64,000 nt of DNA from Amycolatopsis endophytica (GTDB taxonomy: Bacteria > Actinomycetota > Actinomycetes > Mycobacteriales > Pseudonocardiaceae): contig NZ_JACCFK010000001.1 in assembly GCF_013410405.1 (NCBI RefSeq), positions 5,084,001 through 5,148,000 on the forward strand, given 5' to 3'. A program made the position numbers and the translations under genes. The notes under the pieces are model-generated. The model had not been told where the DNA came from and did not search any database. It saw only the letters and a list, made by a program, of their open reading frames with translations. Positions 8,515-17,023 of the stretch are shown piece after piece (the first letter of the stretch is position 1; each line of letters begins with the position of its first letter).

Positions 8515-9463
8515 CACCACGGCCCTCGACGCGCGCGGCGTGTCGATCGACTACCTCCGGCGCCGGGTGCGGACCCGCGCGGTCGACGACGTCAGCCTCA
8601 CCGTGCGCAGCGGGGAGACGGTCGGGCTCGTCGGCGAATCGGGATCGGGCAAGAGTTCGCTGGCGATGGCCGCGCTCGGACTGACGAAGCCCTCCGCCGG
8701 GACGATCTCGGTCAACGGGCACCGGATCGGCACCCTCGGCCGGCGCGGGGTCGCCGCGGCGGGCGCGCAGGCGGTGTTCCAGAGCCCGTACAGCTCGCTG
8801 GACCCGGCGATGACGGTGCGGGCGATCCTGGCCGAACCGGTGGTCCCGTTGCGGATGCGCAAGGCGGAGGTGCGCAGCCGCGTCGAGGAGACCCTCGCCT
8901 CCGTCGGCCTCGACGAATCCGTCGCCGAGCGCTACCCGCGCGAGTTCTCCGGCGGGCAGCGGCAGCGCATCGCGATCGCCCGCGCCATGATGGTGCGCCC
9001 GCGCCTGCTGATCTGCGACGAACCGACCAGCGCGCTGGACCTCTCGGTGCAGGCGCAGGTGGTGAACCTGCTGATGGACCTGCAGCGGGACAACGGCATC
9101 AGCTACCTGGTCATCGGCCACGACCTGGCGCTGATGAACCACCTCGCCGACCGCCTGTACGTGATGTATCGCGGGCGCATCGTCGAGTCCGGGCCGACGT
9201 CGGTGGTCCACGGCTCCCCGGCGCACCCGTACACGCGGGCGCTGGTGGAGGCCGCGCCGTCGCCGGACCCGCGCCGTCAGCGTGAGCGCCGCGCCCGCGT
9301 CGTCCCTCCACCCGCGGCCCTCGGCACGCCGGGATGTGCCTTCGCGCCGCGCTGCCCGTTCGTGCTGGACCGCTGCACCACCGAGGTGCCGCGGCTGCGG
9401 CAGGTGGGGGCGGTCGAGGTCGCCTGCCACAACGACGCCGCACTGGAGGTGGTGACCGCATGA
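8507..9463 (+). CDS. Peptide-type ABC transporter ATPase (DppF-like)
   Basis: 318 residues; the start overlaps the preceding stop by 8 bases and has GAGGAGAGG upstream. Walker A G-E-S-G-S-G-K-S is near residue 43, signature F-S-G-G-Q-R-Q-R near 147, Walker B L-L-I-C-D-E-P near 167. The tail carries the C-x-F-A-P-R-C-P-F-x(5)-C pattern typical of the Opp/Dpp ATPase C-terminus. It should form the heterodimeric nucleotide-binding unit with the ATPase half of the fused protein. Confidence 0.9.
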   Translation: MSDTTALDARGVSIDYLRRRVRTRAVDDVSLTVRSGETVGLVGESGSGKSSLAMAALGLTKPSAGTISVNGHRIGTLGRRGVAAAGAQAVFQSPYSSLDPAMTVRAILAEPVVPLRMRKAEVRSRVEETLASVGLDESVAERYPREFSGGQRQRIAIARAMMVRPRLLICDEPTSALDLSVQAQVVNLLMDLQRDNGISYLVIGHDLALMNHLADRLYVMYRGRIVESGPTSVVHGSPAHPYTRALVEAAPSPDPRRQRERRARVVPPPAALGTPGCAFAPRCPFVLDRCTTEVPRLRQVGAVEVACHNDAALEVVTA

Positions 9464-11010
9464 TCCGGCGGAGTCTGCTCGCCCTGCTCGGTGTCGTCGC
9501 ACTCGCCGTGGCCGGATGCGCCGGCGGTTCCTCGGCGAACGAGCCGGGCACCCTGACCGTCCAGTTCTCCGGGCCGCCGATCTCGGGCCTGGACCCGGCG
9601 AAGTCCTCGGGCGGCCAGTCGATGATCTATTCGACGCTGGCCTACGACTCGCTGATCTTCGCCAAGCCCGACGGCACGCTGGCCCCGGACCTCGCGACAT
9701 CGTGGGAGTGGCTCGACGACGCCTACCGGGTGTTCCAGCTGACGCTGCGCGAGGGTGTCGTGTTCAGCGACGGCGCGCCGATGACCGCCGAGGGCGTCGC
9801 GCGGTGGCTGCACTACTACCGCGACGCGAAGTCGACGCTGAGCTCCAACCTGCAGATGATGACCTCCGCGACGGCCGTGGACGCCCACACCGTCCGGATC
9901 GAGCTGAACGAGCCGCACCCCGATCTGCCGTGGGTGCTGAGCCAGCTCTACGGCGGCGGGATGGTGGCCAACCCCAGCGCGATGACCAGACCGGGGTCGC
10001 TGGACATGGCCACCAACGGGACCGGCCCCTACGTCCTCGATCCGGGGCAGTCGGTGTCCGGTGACCACTACACCTACGTCCGCAACGCGCGGTATTGGAA
10101 CCCGTCGGTCGTGTACTACGACAAGGTGGTGATCAAGGCGATCAGCGATCCGAACACGGTGGTGTCCGCGGTGGCCTCCGGGCAGATCGACGTCGCGTCC
10201 GGGAAACCGCTCACGGCACCGACCGCGGAAGACTCGGGAGCCACGGTGACCTCGGCCCCGGGCGCGGTCTGGGCGCTCTACCTCCTCGACCGGGCCGGGA
10301 CACTCGCGCCGCCGCTGGCGAAAACCGAGGTGCGGCAGGCGATCAACCTCGCGATCGACCGCGGCCCGATCACCAAGGCGCTCAACCCCAACGGCTACGC
10401 GGTGCCCACGGCGCAGATGGGCCTGCCCCAGCAGGAGGGGTTCCGGCCCGAGCTGGACACCTACTACCCCTACGACCCGGCCCGGGCGCGGGACCTGCTC
10501 GCGCGCGCCGGGTACCCGGACGGGTTCCGCTTCACCGTCCTGTGTTCCAACACGCTCAGCACCTGCCCGCTGGCGCAGGCCGTGGCGAGTTCGCTGGGCG
10601 ACATCGGGATCACCGTCGACATCGACGCGGAGAACGAGATTTCGTCCTTCAACCAGAAGTTCCGGGGAGGCAAGGCACCCGCCGTGATTTTCTCCAACCA
10701 GACCACGGCCTTCATGGCCGCACGGGCGCTGTCCCACCGGGACGTGCTCGCCAACCCCTTCAACAGCTCCGATCCCCGCGTGTCGGCGGACTACGACCGG
10801 GTCGCGGCCTCCTCCGGTGACCAGCAGGGCGCGGCCTACGCCGACCTGGTGCGGGACTTCGCGGACCTGGGCTGGTTCGCGCCGGTGTACCGCACGGAGA
10901 CGATCCTGTTCTCCTCCGGCGTGGACAACGTCGCGCTGAAACCCAAGGCGCCGACCTACTACACGGCGGTCGATCCGACCGGCACGGCGTCGTGGCGGCC
11001 GGCGTCATGA
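9460..11010 (+). CDS. ABC transporter substrate-binding lipoprotein (SBP family 5)
   Basis: 516 residues with a lipoprotein signal: R-R-S-L-L-A-L-L then lipobox L-A-V-A-G-C with the acylated Cys at 20. The mature part has family-5 features: S-G-L-D-P-A-K near 45, L-A-P-D-L-A-T-S-W-E near 80, V-F-S-D-G-A-P-M-T-A near 105. Family 5 binds peptides, nickel chelates and some glycosides or opines. The gene starts within the ATGA of the ATPase stop. It should capture the operon's substrate outside the cell. Confidence 0.9.
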   Translation: MIRRSLLALLGVVALAVAGCAGGSSANEPGTLTVQFSGPPISGLDPAKSSGGQSMIYSTLAYDSLIFAKPDGTLAPDLATSWEWLDDAYRVFQLTLREGVVFSDGAPMTAEGVARWLHYYRDAKSTLSSNLQMMTSATAVDAHTVRIELNEPHPDLPWVLSQLYGGGMVANPSAMTRPGSLDMATNGTGPYVLDPGQSVSGDHYTYVRNARYWNPSVVYYDKVVIKAISDPNTVVSAVASGQIDVASGKPLTAPTAEDSGATVTSAPGAVWALYLLDRAGTLAPPLAKTEVRQAINLAIDRGPITKALNPNGYAVPTAQMGLPQQEGFRPELDTYYPYDPARARDLLARAGYPDGFRFTVLCSNTLSTCPLAQAVASSLGDIGITVDIDAENEISSFNQKFRGGKAPAVIFSNQTTAFMAARALSHRDVLANPFNSSDPRVSADYDRVAASSGDQQGAAYADLVRDFADLGWFAPVYRTETILFSSGVDNVALKPKAPTYYTAVDPTGTASWRPAS

Positions 11011-12530
11011 CCGCGCGCGGGGTGGCGGCCACGACCGCCGGGACGGTCGAGGGACTGGACGTCGACGGGGTCCTGAGTTTCCTCGGAATTCCCTACGGCG
11101 ACGACGTTTCCGGGACACACCGCTTCCGGGCACCACGCCCGCCGCGGCCGTGGACCGGGGTCCGGCCCGCCTTCGACCTCGGGCCGATCGCACCACAGCC
11201 GGTGCGGCCGGGAGGCGCCGCCCGCCACGGCGGGGCTCCGATGCGTGAGGACTGCCTGGTGCTCAACGTGTGGACCCGCTCCCGGCAGGGCAAGCGGCCG
11301 GTGCTGGTCTGGCTGCACGGCGGCGGGTTCTTCCAGGGCAGCGGTTTCTCGCCCTGGACCGACGGCACCGCGCTGGCCGCCGGCCGCGACGTGGTGGTCG
11401 TGTCGGTGAACCACCGGCTGTCGATGCTGGGGTTCCTGCACCTGGACGAGCTGGGCGGTGCGGAATGGGGTGCCGCACCCAACCCCGGCCTGCTCGATCT
11501 CGTCGCCGCACTGGAGTGGGTCCGCGACAACGCCGCGGCCTTCGGCGGGGATCCCGGCAACGTCACCGTCTTCGGTCATTCCGGCGGCGGGGGCAAGGTC
11601 TCGGCCCTGCTGGCCTCACCGTCGGCGCGCGGGCTGTTCCACCGGGCCGGAATCCACGGCGGGCCGCCGTTCGGGCTCAAGGACTCCGGTCGCGCGACGC
11701 TGATCGCGCAGGAGGTGCTGCACCACCTCGGCGTGCGCAAGGCGGACCCGGACGTCCTCGGGTCGGTGCCGCTCGAACGGCTGATGGAGGTGCAGAGCCT
11801 GCTCGGGGTGGGGTCGGTGCCCACCGAGCACGGGATGCGGTTCGCCCCCGTCGCCGGGACGGCGTCGCTGCCCGCGTTCCCGGAGGAGGCCTTCGCCGCC
11901 GGCGCCGTGTCGGTGCCCCTGCTGACCGGGACCGCGCTCGACGAGCTGCGCTACATCCTGCTGCTCGACCCACCGTGGGCCCGGCCGGGCCACGACCTCG
12001 ACGAGGCCACGCTGACCCGGCTGGTCGCCGCGGGTGTCGACGATCCCGGTGACGCGCCGCAGCTGCTGGAACGCTACCGGGCGCTGGGCGATCCCGGCCG
12101 CAACGCCGACCTGCTCCTGACCGTGCTGAGCGACCAGTTCCGGATCCGCACGAAACGCCTGGCGCACCTCGCGACGGGGCCGGTGTTCAGTTATCTGTGC
12201 GACGCCAACCAGGATTCGCCGCTGGGCGCCTTCCACGGGATCGAGATGCCGCTGTTCTTCGGCAACGTGGGGCGCGGGGCGCACCCGCTCACGGGCGAGG
12301 GGTACGACCGGGCGGCCGACGTCGCCACGCGGGCCCTGGTGTCTTTCGCCCGTACCGGGAATCCGGGGTGGCCCGCCTCCACGCCGGAGCGGCCGGTCCA
12401 GTTCCGCTTCGGGGACACCGGGTTCGAGGCGGGGCCGGAGACACGGCCGGAACGACTCGCGGTCTGGCAGGGCATCACCACGAGCACGCGCGTGGACCCG
12501 TGGGGACGCGCGTTCGGGTCGCTCGCATGA
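11007..12530 (+). CDS. Type-B carboxylesterase/lipase family protein
   Basis: 507 residues; ATGA overlap with the preceding gene. Motifs of type-B carboxylesterases are present: E-D-C-L-V-L-N-V near residue 80, oxyanion loop H-G-G-G-F-F near 105, nucleophile G-H-S-G-G-G with Ser about 192, and C-terminal F-H-G-I-E-M-P-L-F-F with the catalytic His about 410. No signal peptide, so it acts on imported material. The typical second residue after Ser (E-S-A-G) is replaced by S-G-G-G, as in several bacterial members. Confidence 0.88.
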   Translation: MTARGVAATTAGTVEGLDVDGVLSFLGIPYGDDVSGTHRFRAPRPPRPWTGVRPAFDLGPIAPQPVRPGGAARHGGAPMREDCLVLNVWTRSRQGKRPVLVWLHGGGFFQGSGFSPWTDGTALAAGRDVVVVSVNHRLSMLGFLHLDELGGAEWGAAPNPGLLDLVAALEWVRDNAAAFGGDPGNVTVFGHSGGGGKVSALLASPSARGLFHRAGIHGGPPFGLKDSGRATLIAQEVLHHLGVRKADPDVLGSVPLERLMEVQSLLGVGSVPTEHGMRFAPVAGTASLPAFPEEAFAAGAVSVPLLTGTALDELRYILLLDPPWARPGHDLDEATLTRLVAAGVDDPGDAPQLLERYRALGDPGRNADLLLTVLSDQFRIRTKRLAHLATGPVFSYLCDANQDSPLGAFHGIEMPLFFGNVGRGAHPLTGEGYDRAADVATRALVSFARTGNPGWPASTPERPVQFRFGDTGFEAGPETRPERLAVWQGITTSTRVDPWGRAFGSLA

Positions 12531-13693
12531 CCCTGGACGAGCTTGCCGGCTCCGGGGAGGCCTTCGGCGCGGACGATCCGTGGACCGGCGGGCTCGCCGA
12601 ACACGGCTACCGCACGCGTGAGTTCCTGCTGCGCGGCGACGGCTTCGCGACCCGGCTGCTGGTGCGCGAGCCTGCTGGTGACGCGAGCGGTGTCGTTGTA
12701 CTGGAGCCGATGCACTACTCGGGCGGGCGGCCGGTGTGGCGCTCGTGCCACGAGTACCTGCTGCGCTGCCGCCACACCTGGGCCGAGGTCGCCTGCCAGA
12801 CGACACCCGCGCACGCCATGGTGCGGCGGTCGCCGGACCGCTACCGGGCCGTGCACCTGCCGGGCCGTCCGTCGGCGCTGACCCCGTTCGACGGTGCGGG
12901 ACTCGGCCTGCGGGAACGTTCCGACCGGTTCTCGCAGGTCTGGTGGGACACCAGCCCGCGCCTGACGGACATCCTGTCCGCGGCGATCCGGGCGGTGCGT
13001 GACCTGGGTTGCGGCACCGTCGTGCTCGCCGGGAGCTCGCAGAGCGGGGGAGTGGTGCGCCGCTACGCCACCGCGCTCGGCCCGTACGACGAGGCGCCCG
13101 ACGGGTTCCTGCCCCTGCACAGCGGAGGCGCGGCGCTGACCACACTGCGCCGGCCCACGGTGGAGGTCCTCGCCGAGGCCGACCTGGAGTCCGTCCGGAG
13201 CGCGGCCGGGCTCCCCGGACAGGGCCGCGACCTCGCCCACCGCGGCGGGGACCCACGCCACTACGTCGTCTACGAGGTGCCCGGGATGGCGCACGTCGAC
13301 AGCCGGTACGCCCCGCCCGAGGCCGCGCCGCCGCCGGGGTCGCGCTGGAGCACCTTCCCCCACACCCACGTCACGCACGCGGCGCTGGACGCACTCGTCG
13401 CCTGGGCCCGCGACGGTGTGGCGCCGCCGCGGTCCTGCCACCTCGACGTCTCCTGCCGTGACGCGGCCGGGCACCCGGACGGTGGCTGGCGCACACCGGC
13501 GGTGGACCTGCCGAGGGCCCGCTTGGAGGTGATCTCGCCGGGGGAGCACTGGAGCCGCGGCCACGAGTACCCCCTGCCGGCGCCGCGCGGCTACCCCGCC
13601 GCGGCCGAGTCGGTGCTCACCCGGCTCGTCGACCAGCGCCGGTACCTGCCCGAGGACGCGGCGACCTGGCTGCGCGAAACCCTGAAAGGATGA
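12527..13693 (+). CDS. Alpha/beta hydrolase domain protein (Abhydrolase_10-like)
   Basis: 388 residues; ATGA overlap. It resembles the large alpha/beta-hydrolase-domain proteins found beside P450 and catabolic genes: L-E-P-M-H-Y-S-G-G-R-P-V-W near 65, nucleophile elbow G-S-S-Q-S-G-G near 170, and V-P-G-M-A-H-V-D near 250, where the His is the probable catalytic base. It lacks a signal sequence. Having two unrelated hydrolases in one operon suggests two different ester or lactone bonds in the substrate. Confidence 0.7.
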   Translation: MTLDELAGSGEAFGADDPWTGGLAEHGYRTREFLLRGDGFATRLLVREPAGDASGVVVLEPMHYSGGRPVWRSCHEYLLRCRHTWAEVACQTTPAHAMVRRSPDRYRAVHLPGRPSALTPFDGAGLGLRERSDRFSQVWWDTSPRLTDILSAAIRAVRDLGCGTVVLAGSSQSGGVVRRYATALGPYDEAPDGFLPLHSGGAALTTLRRPTVEVLAEADLESVRSAAGLPGQGRDLAHRGGDPRHYVVYEVPGMAHVDSRYAPPEAAPPPGSRWSTFPHTHVTHAALDALVAWARDGVAPPRSCHLDVSCRDAAGHPDGGWRTPAVDLPRARLEVISPGEHWSRGHEYPLPAPRGYPAAAESVLTRLVDQRRYLPEDAATWLRETLKG

Positions 13694-13701
13694 GGAGAAC
13701 C

Positions 13702-14913
13702 ATGACGCAGGCCGGAGTGCACCGTGACATCCCGGAGGACTTCGATCCCTCCAGCAGCGACGATCCGGACGAGGTCCACGCCCTCTACCGTGACCTCCGC
13801 GGACGCTGCCCGGTCGCCTTCAGCTCCCGCTACGGCGGCTTCTGGGCACTGACCCGGTACGCGGACGTCAAAGCCGCGGCGCTGGACGACACCACGTTCC
13901 GGTCGTCGGTCAAGGCCGTCGTGCCGAGCGATCCGCGGGGACTGCGCCGTCCACCGCTGAACTTCGACGCGCCCGAGCACAAACCCTTCCGCCGCGCGCT
14001 GGACGCCACCCTGTCCCGGCAGCGGCTGGATGCCCTGGAACCGGTGCTGCGCCGGCACGCGGTCGAGCAGCTCGCGCCGTTGCTGGAGCGCGGTTCGGGC
14101 GACATCGCGCAGGAGTTCGGCGCCCGGTTCCCGGCGTGGGTCACCACGGAATGGCTCAACCTCGACCCCGATCTGGCTCCGGTGCTCGCCGCCACCGCCG
14201 CGCGGTGGGTGCAGGCCTGGCGGCTGCAGGACCGCGAGGTCGTCAACGAGATGAGCCAGCGCATGTACCGGATGGCGCGGGACCTGGTGGCCGACCGCAG
14301 GCGCACCCCGCGACCGGTCGAGGAGGACCCGGCCAGCTCGTTGCTGGCCGAACGCGCCGACGGCGTCCCGCTGGAGGAGGAACACGTCGTCGGGGCGTTG
14401 CGGCAGTCCCTGGTGGTGGGCATGGTCGCGCCGCCGATCGTCATCGGGTCGATCGCGCTGCACCTCGGCGAAGACCAGGCGCTGCAAGCGAAGCTGCGCA
14501 ACGAGCCCTCGCTGATCCCCGCGGCGCTCGAGGAGTTCCTGCGGCTGTACGCGCCCTACCGCGGATTTGCCCGCACCGCCGCCGAGCCGGTCGAGATCGG
14601 CGGGCGCGAGATCCTGCCCGGTGAACCGATCACCCTCACCTACGCCTCCGCCAACCGCGACGCCGCGGTCTTCGACGACCCCGACGTGTTCGTCCTCGGG
14701 CGGCCCAACGTCGCCGACCACCTCGCCTTCGGCCGCGGACGGCACCGCTGCCCCGGCGCGTCGATGGCACGGCTCATGCTGCGGATCGCCCTGGAGGAAC
14801 TGCTCGACCGGACCACGTCGTTCACCGCGACCGGCCGCCGTGAGGGTGCCCGGATGCCCGAGCTGGGCGCGGTGTCCGTCGAACTGGAGCTGGTGCCCGC
14901 GCGCCGGGGCTGA
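13702..14913 (+). CDS. Cytochrome P450 without the usual I-helix acid/alcohol pair
   Basis: 403 residues; the ATG at 13702 has GAGGAG five bases upstream, preferred over the ATG at 13690 that only overlaps the previous stop. Haem loop F-G-R-G-R-H-R-C-P-G gives the proximal ligand Cys350. K-helix E-x-x-R is 278-281. The I-helix position that normally reads A-G-x-D/E-T-T reads V-G-M-V-A-P-P (238-245), so both the acidic residue and the Thr needed for classical O2 activation are missing. The substrate may supply the hydroxyl, as in EryF, or the enzyme may use peroxide or do unusual chemistry. No ferredoxin or reductase gene is nearby. Last gene of the operon. Confidence 0.88.
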   Translation: MTQAGVHRDIPEDFDPSSSDDPDEVHALYRDLRGRCPVAFSSRYGGFWALTRYADVKAAALDDTTFRSSVKAVVPSDPRGLRRPPLNFDAPEHKPFRRALDATLSRQRLDALEPVLRRHAVEQLAPLLERGSGDIAQEFGARFPAWVTTEWLNLDPDLAPVLAATAARWVQAWRLQDREVVNEMSQRMYRMARDLVADRRRTPRPVEEDPASSLLAERADGVPLEEEHVVGALRQSLVVGMVAPPIVIGSIALHLGEDQALQAKLRNEPSLIPAALEEFLRLYAPYRGFARTAAEPVEIGGREILPGEPITLTYASANRDAAVFDDPDVFVLGRPNVADHLAFGRGRHRCPGASMARLMLRIALEELLDRTTSFTATGRREGARMPELGAVSVELELVPARRG

Positions 14914-14923
14914 GCGGTGCCCG

Positions 14924-15010
14924 TTGACCGACCTCTCGCGGTGGCGCGACCCGGCGGCGGATCGCGCGGAGTTCCTCGCCCAGCTGCGCCGCGCGGCGCA
15001 CGTCCCCGGC
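14924..15010 (+). pseudogene. Relic: N-terminus of an isopenicillin-N-synthase-like 2OG/Fe(II) oxygenase
   Basis: Starting at TTG 14924 the frame reads T-D-L-S-R-W-R-D, then A-E-F-L-A-Q-L-R-R-A-A-H. This matches the N-terminal helix of isopenicillin-N-synthase-type dioxygenases, which normally continues D-x-G-F-F-Y-L-x-G-H-G. Here that continuation is lost at once, leaving about 29 codons. Confidence 0.4.
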
Positions 15011-15109
15011 GGGCGGGATGCGGCCGCGATACCTGGCAACCGAAACGCACGAGGCCGCGCACTTCGTACCCGACTTGGTGCGCGACGGCGGTGGGACCGT
15101 GACGATCGA

Positions 15110-15415
15110 CGACTCGCCGGCTCGACCGAACGCGGGCTCCTGGTGGCGCGCCTGTCCTGCATCCGCCGCGTGAATCCCCGAAGCCTGCTCCTCACCGGCC
15201 TCACCCGCGACGGCGTCTACCTGATCGAGGACGGCACGATCCCAGGTGCCGCCAACACTCTCCGGTTCAACGAATCGCCCGTCGACCTGCTCGGCCGGAT
15301 CACCGAAACCGGGGCACCGTTGGATACGTTGTCTCGTGAGGACGTGGAAGACATCCTGCGAGAACGGATGCCTCGCGTTCGCGTGCCGACTTCACCATGA
15401 CCTCGGTCAGTGAAG
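15110..15415 (+). pseudogene. Relic: C-terminus of a TldD/PmbA-type metalloprotease
   Basis: The frame reads S-T-E-R-G-L-L-V, then N-P-R-S-L-L-L-T-G-L-T-R-D-G-V-Y-L-I-E-D-G and L-R-F-N-E-S-P-V-D-L-L, the conserved C-terminal domain of TldD/TldE modulators of gyrase. Near 15395 the frame slips: the family-typical ending T-M-T-S-V-S-E-A-S continues in another frame. The first two thirds of the protein, including the metal-binding domain, are absent. Confidence 0.65.
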
Positions 15416-15481
15416 CGTCCTGGCTGGATGTCGCGGGTGCCATTCGAACCCGGTGTGGCGCGGCGGTGTAGGTGTGCCGCG

Positions 15482-15755
15482 ACTTCATTCGAGCAGGCTC
15501 CCCACGGGCACTACCACGCCGGGGCGGGGCTGCCGGTGTCGCGGGTGTGGGTGACCGCGTCGCCGCACCTGTGGGACCTGGTGGCGGAGGTGCGCGAGAC
15601 GGTGAACCTCCTGGTGCTGGCCGGCGCGGGAGCACGGTTCGTGAAACTGTCGAACGCGGCCAGGTGCTGCGTGTCGGCACTCGGGCCGGGCTGGTCCTGC
15701 CTGCGCACCCGGGCTTCCGGCGGGAAGGTCCTGCTGGCCGCCGGGTCCCCGCCGG
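15482..15755 (+). pseudogene. Relic of an IclR-family regulator, at least two frameshifts
   Basis: One frame gives L-W-D-L-V-A-E-V-R-E-T-V-N-L-L-V-L-A-G (IclR consensus L-R-D-L-x-x-E-T-G-E-T-V-N-L-x-V-L). The next frame carries on with V-L-R-V-G-T-R-A-G-L-V-L-P-A-H. The first frame then resumes with A-S-G-G-K-V-L-L-A. Together these are the front half of the effector domain. The HTH domain is not recognisable. The relic lies directly downstream of the operon with the palindromic operator, so it may once have been its regulator; that is inference. Confidence 0.55.
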
Positions 15756-16111
15756 TGGCGTCGCGCTCTCAACCGGTGATGCCCACGGCCCGCGTCGACC
15801 GCGCCCGGCCGCGGCCTGGGGGGCGGCGTTGTCGGGCGGTGGCCCGCGAGCCGGGGGAGGAGTGGACGACCGGTTCGGTGCAGGACGGCTTCCCGGCCAA
15901 ACCCGGGCTCGCCTCGAGCGGGGCAGGTGCGTGCTCAGCCGGACGTGTGAACCTGTTCATGCCACCGAGACGGAGTACCCGAACGCGGATCGGGTGCGGG
16001 TGCAACCGGCCGGACAGCTGCTCGCTCCGGGTGACCCGGTGGGAGGCGCCGTGCTTGGTGACGACGTCGCTCGCGTCGGCGGGGGACCGGCTCGGCGCTA
16101 CGCTGGACGCC
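15756..16111. other. Degenerate stretch without a recognisable gene
   Basis: Frames are open but show no motif that I can assign. It is most likely the eroded remainder of the IclR-like gene and whatever followed it. It includes the untranslated region of the TetR gene at 16112. Confidence 0.4.
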
Positions 16112-16717
16112 ATGGCCCGCACGCTTTCCTCGATGAGCGATGGGGAATTCGCTCGCCGGCGGATCTTGGATGCCGCACACGCCGTCTTCGCCGCGCGCGG
16201 ATTTCGCGCCGCGACGGTCGACGCGATCGCGCGACGTTCGGAGCTGTCACGCGCCGGCGTGCTGCACCATTTCGCCAACAAGCAAGCGATCCTCACCGCT
16301 CTGCTGGACGAACGCGACGTCGAGTTGGCGCTGGACGAGGACGCCGCGGCCGACTCGGTGGTGTCCTTGATCGCCGGGGTGCGGGCGAGGTTGCGTCGGA
16401 TCCTGCAGGACCGCGATCTGATTCTGCTCGCTCATGCTCTCCGGGCTGAGGCCGTGGATCCGGAACACCCCGCTCACGAGTGGCTGGTGCGCCGTTCGCG
16501 TCGCCTGCGGGCTGCGATGACGACGGCTCTCGAGGCGTCCTCGGCTCGTGGCGAGCTCCGGTCGCACGTCGATCCGCGGCTGCTGTCCGCGCTGCTGCTG
16601 GCGGTCATCGAGGGCCTGGAGATGCAGTGGCTCGAGGACCCCGGCGAGATCGACGTCGAGGCCGGCATCGCGTTGTTCGACGAGCTGCTTCGAGGAAGTA
16701 TCCCGGCTCAGCTGTAG
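16112..16717 (+). CDS. TetR/AcrR-family regulator
   Basis: 201 residues. The N-terminal TetR HTH is clear: R-R-R-I-L-D-A-A-H-A-V-F-A-A-R-G-F near 14-30, T-V-D-A-I-A-R-R-S then S-R-A-G-V-L-H-H-F-A-N-K. The ATG at 16112 has no strong Shine-Dalgarno; ATG 16133 is an alternative seven codons later. The C-terminal domain is of the TetR_C type with L-L-A-V-I-E-G-L-E-M-Q-W. Neighbours on both sides are relics or unrelated, so its target is unknown; it is a candidate for the 19-bp palindromes at 536 and 2979. Confidence 0.85.
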   Translation: MARTLSSMSDGEFARRRILDAAHAVFAARGFRAATVDAIARRSELSRAGVLHHFANKQAILTALLDERDVELALDEDAAADSVVSLIAGVRARLRRILQDRDLILLAHALRAEAVDPEHPAHEWLVRRSRRLRAAMTTALEASSARGELRSHVDPRLLSALLLAVIEGLEMQWLEDPGEIDVEAGIALFDELLRGSIPAQL

Positions 16718-17023
16718 CTGTGATGCCGGTCCCGGAGGGCGCCCTGCGTCGCCGGTAACAGACCTACCAACCTGTCGGTCGGATCTGGTAGCGTGCCGCA
16801 ACAGCTACGGTGCCGCTGGCCGGACCCGCTGGGTGGATCGGCGACTGCTGAGCTGCAGGTTGAGTCTGACTTCATTGACGAGGAGTCAGCGAAGTGTTGT
16901 CTCGTCGGCTCTGCATCCCTTGAAAACTGGAAACCACGATTCAGGGCAATGGTTTGAATCGTTTCATGACACTGGATTCAGTGACACCTGATCTCACTGC
17001 ACCTTGACCGAGGAGGAGACGGC
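16718..17023. promoter_or_regulatory. Intergenic region with inverted repeat TGAATC-N14-GATTCA before the deaminase gene
   Basis: The inverted repeat lies at 16955-16980, about 45 bases before the GTG at 17024; it could be an operator for that gene. Earlier in the gap, ACCAACCTGTCGGT at about 16768 is an imperfect palindrome in front of a TAGCGT -10-like hexamer, as in TetR-type promoters, but no gene follows it. GAGGAGG before the GTG at 17024 is a strong ribosome binding site. Confidence 0.4.

Noticed and set aside
11616..13256. 546-codon minus-strand open frame
   Set aside because: Runs antisense through the esterase and hydrolase genes, and its composition is low-complexity Arg/Pro.
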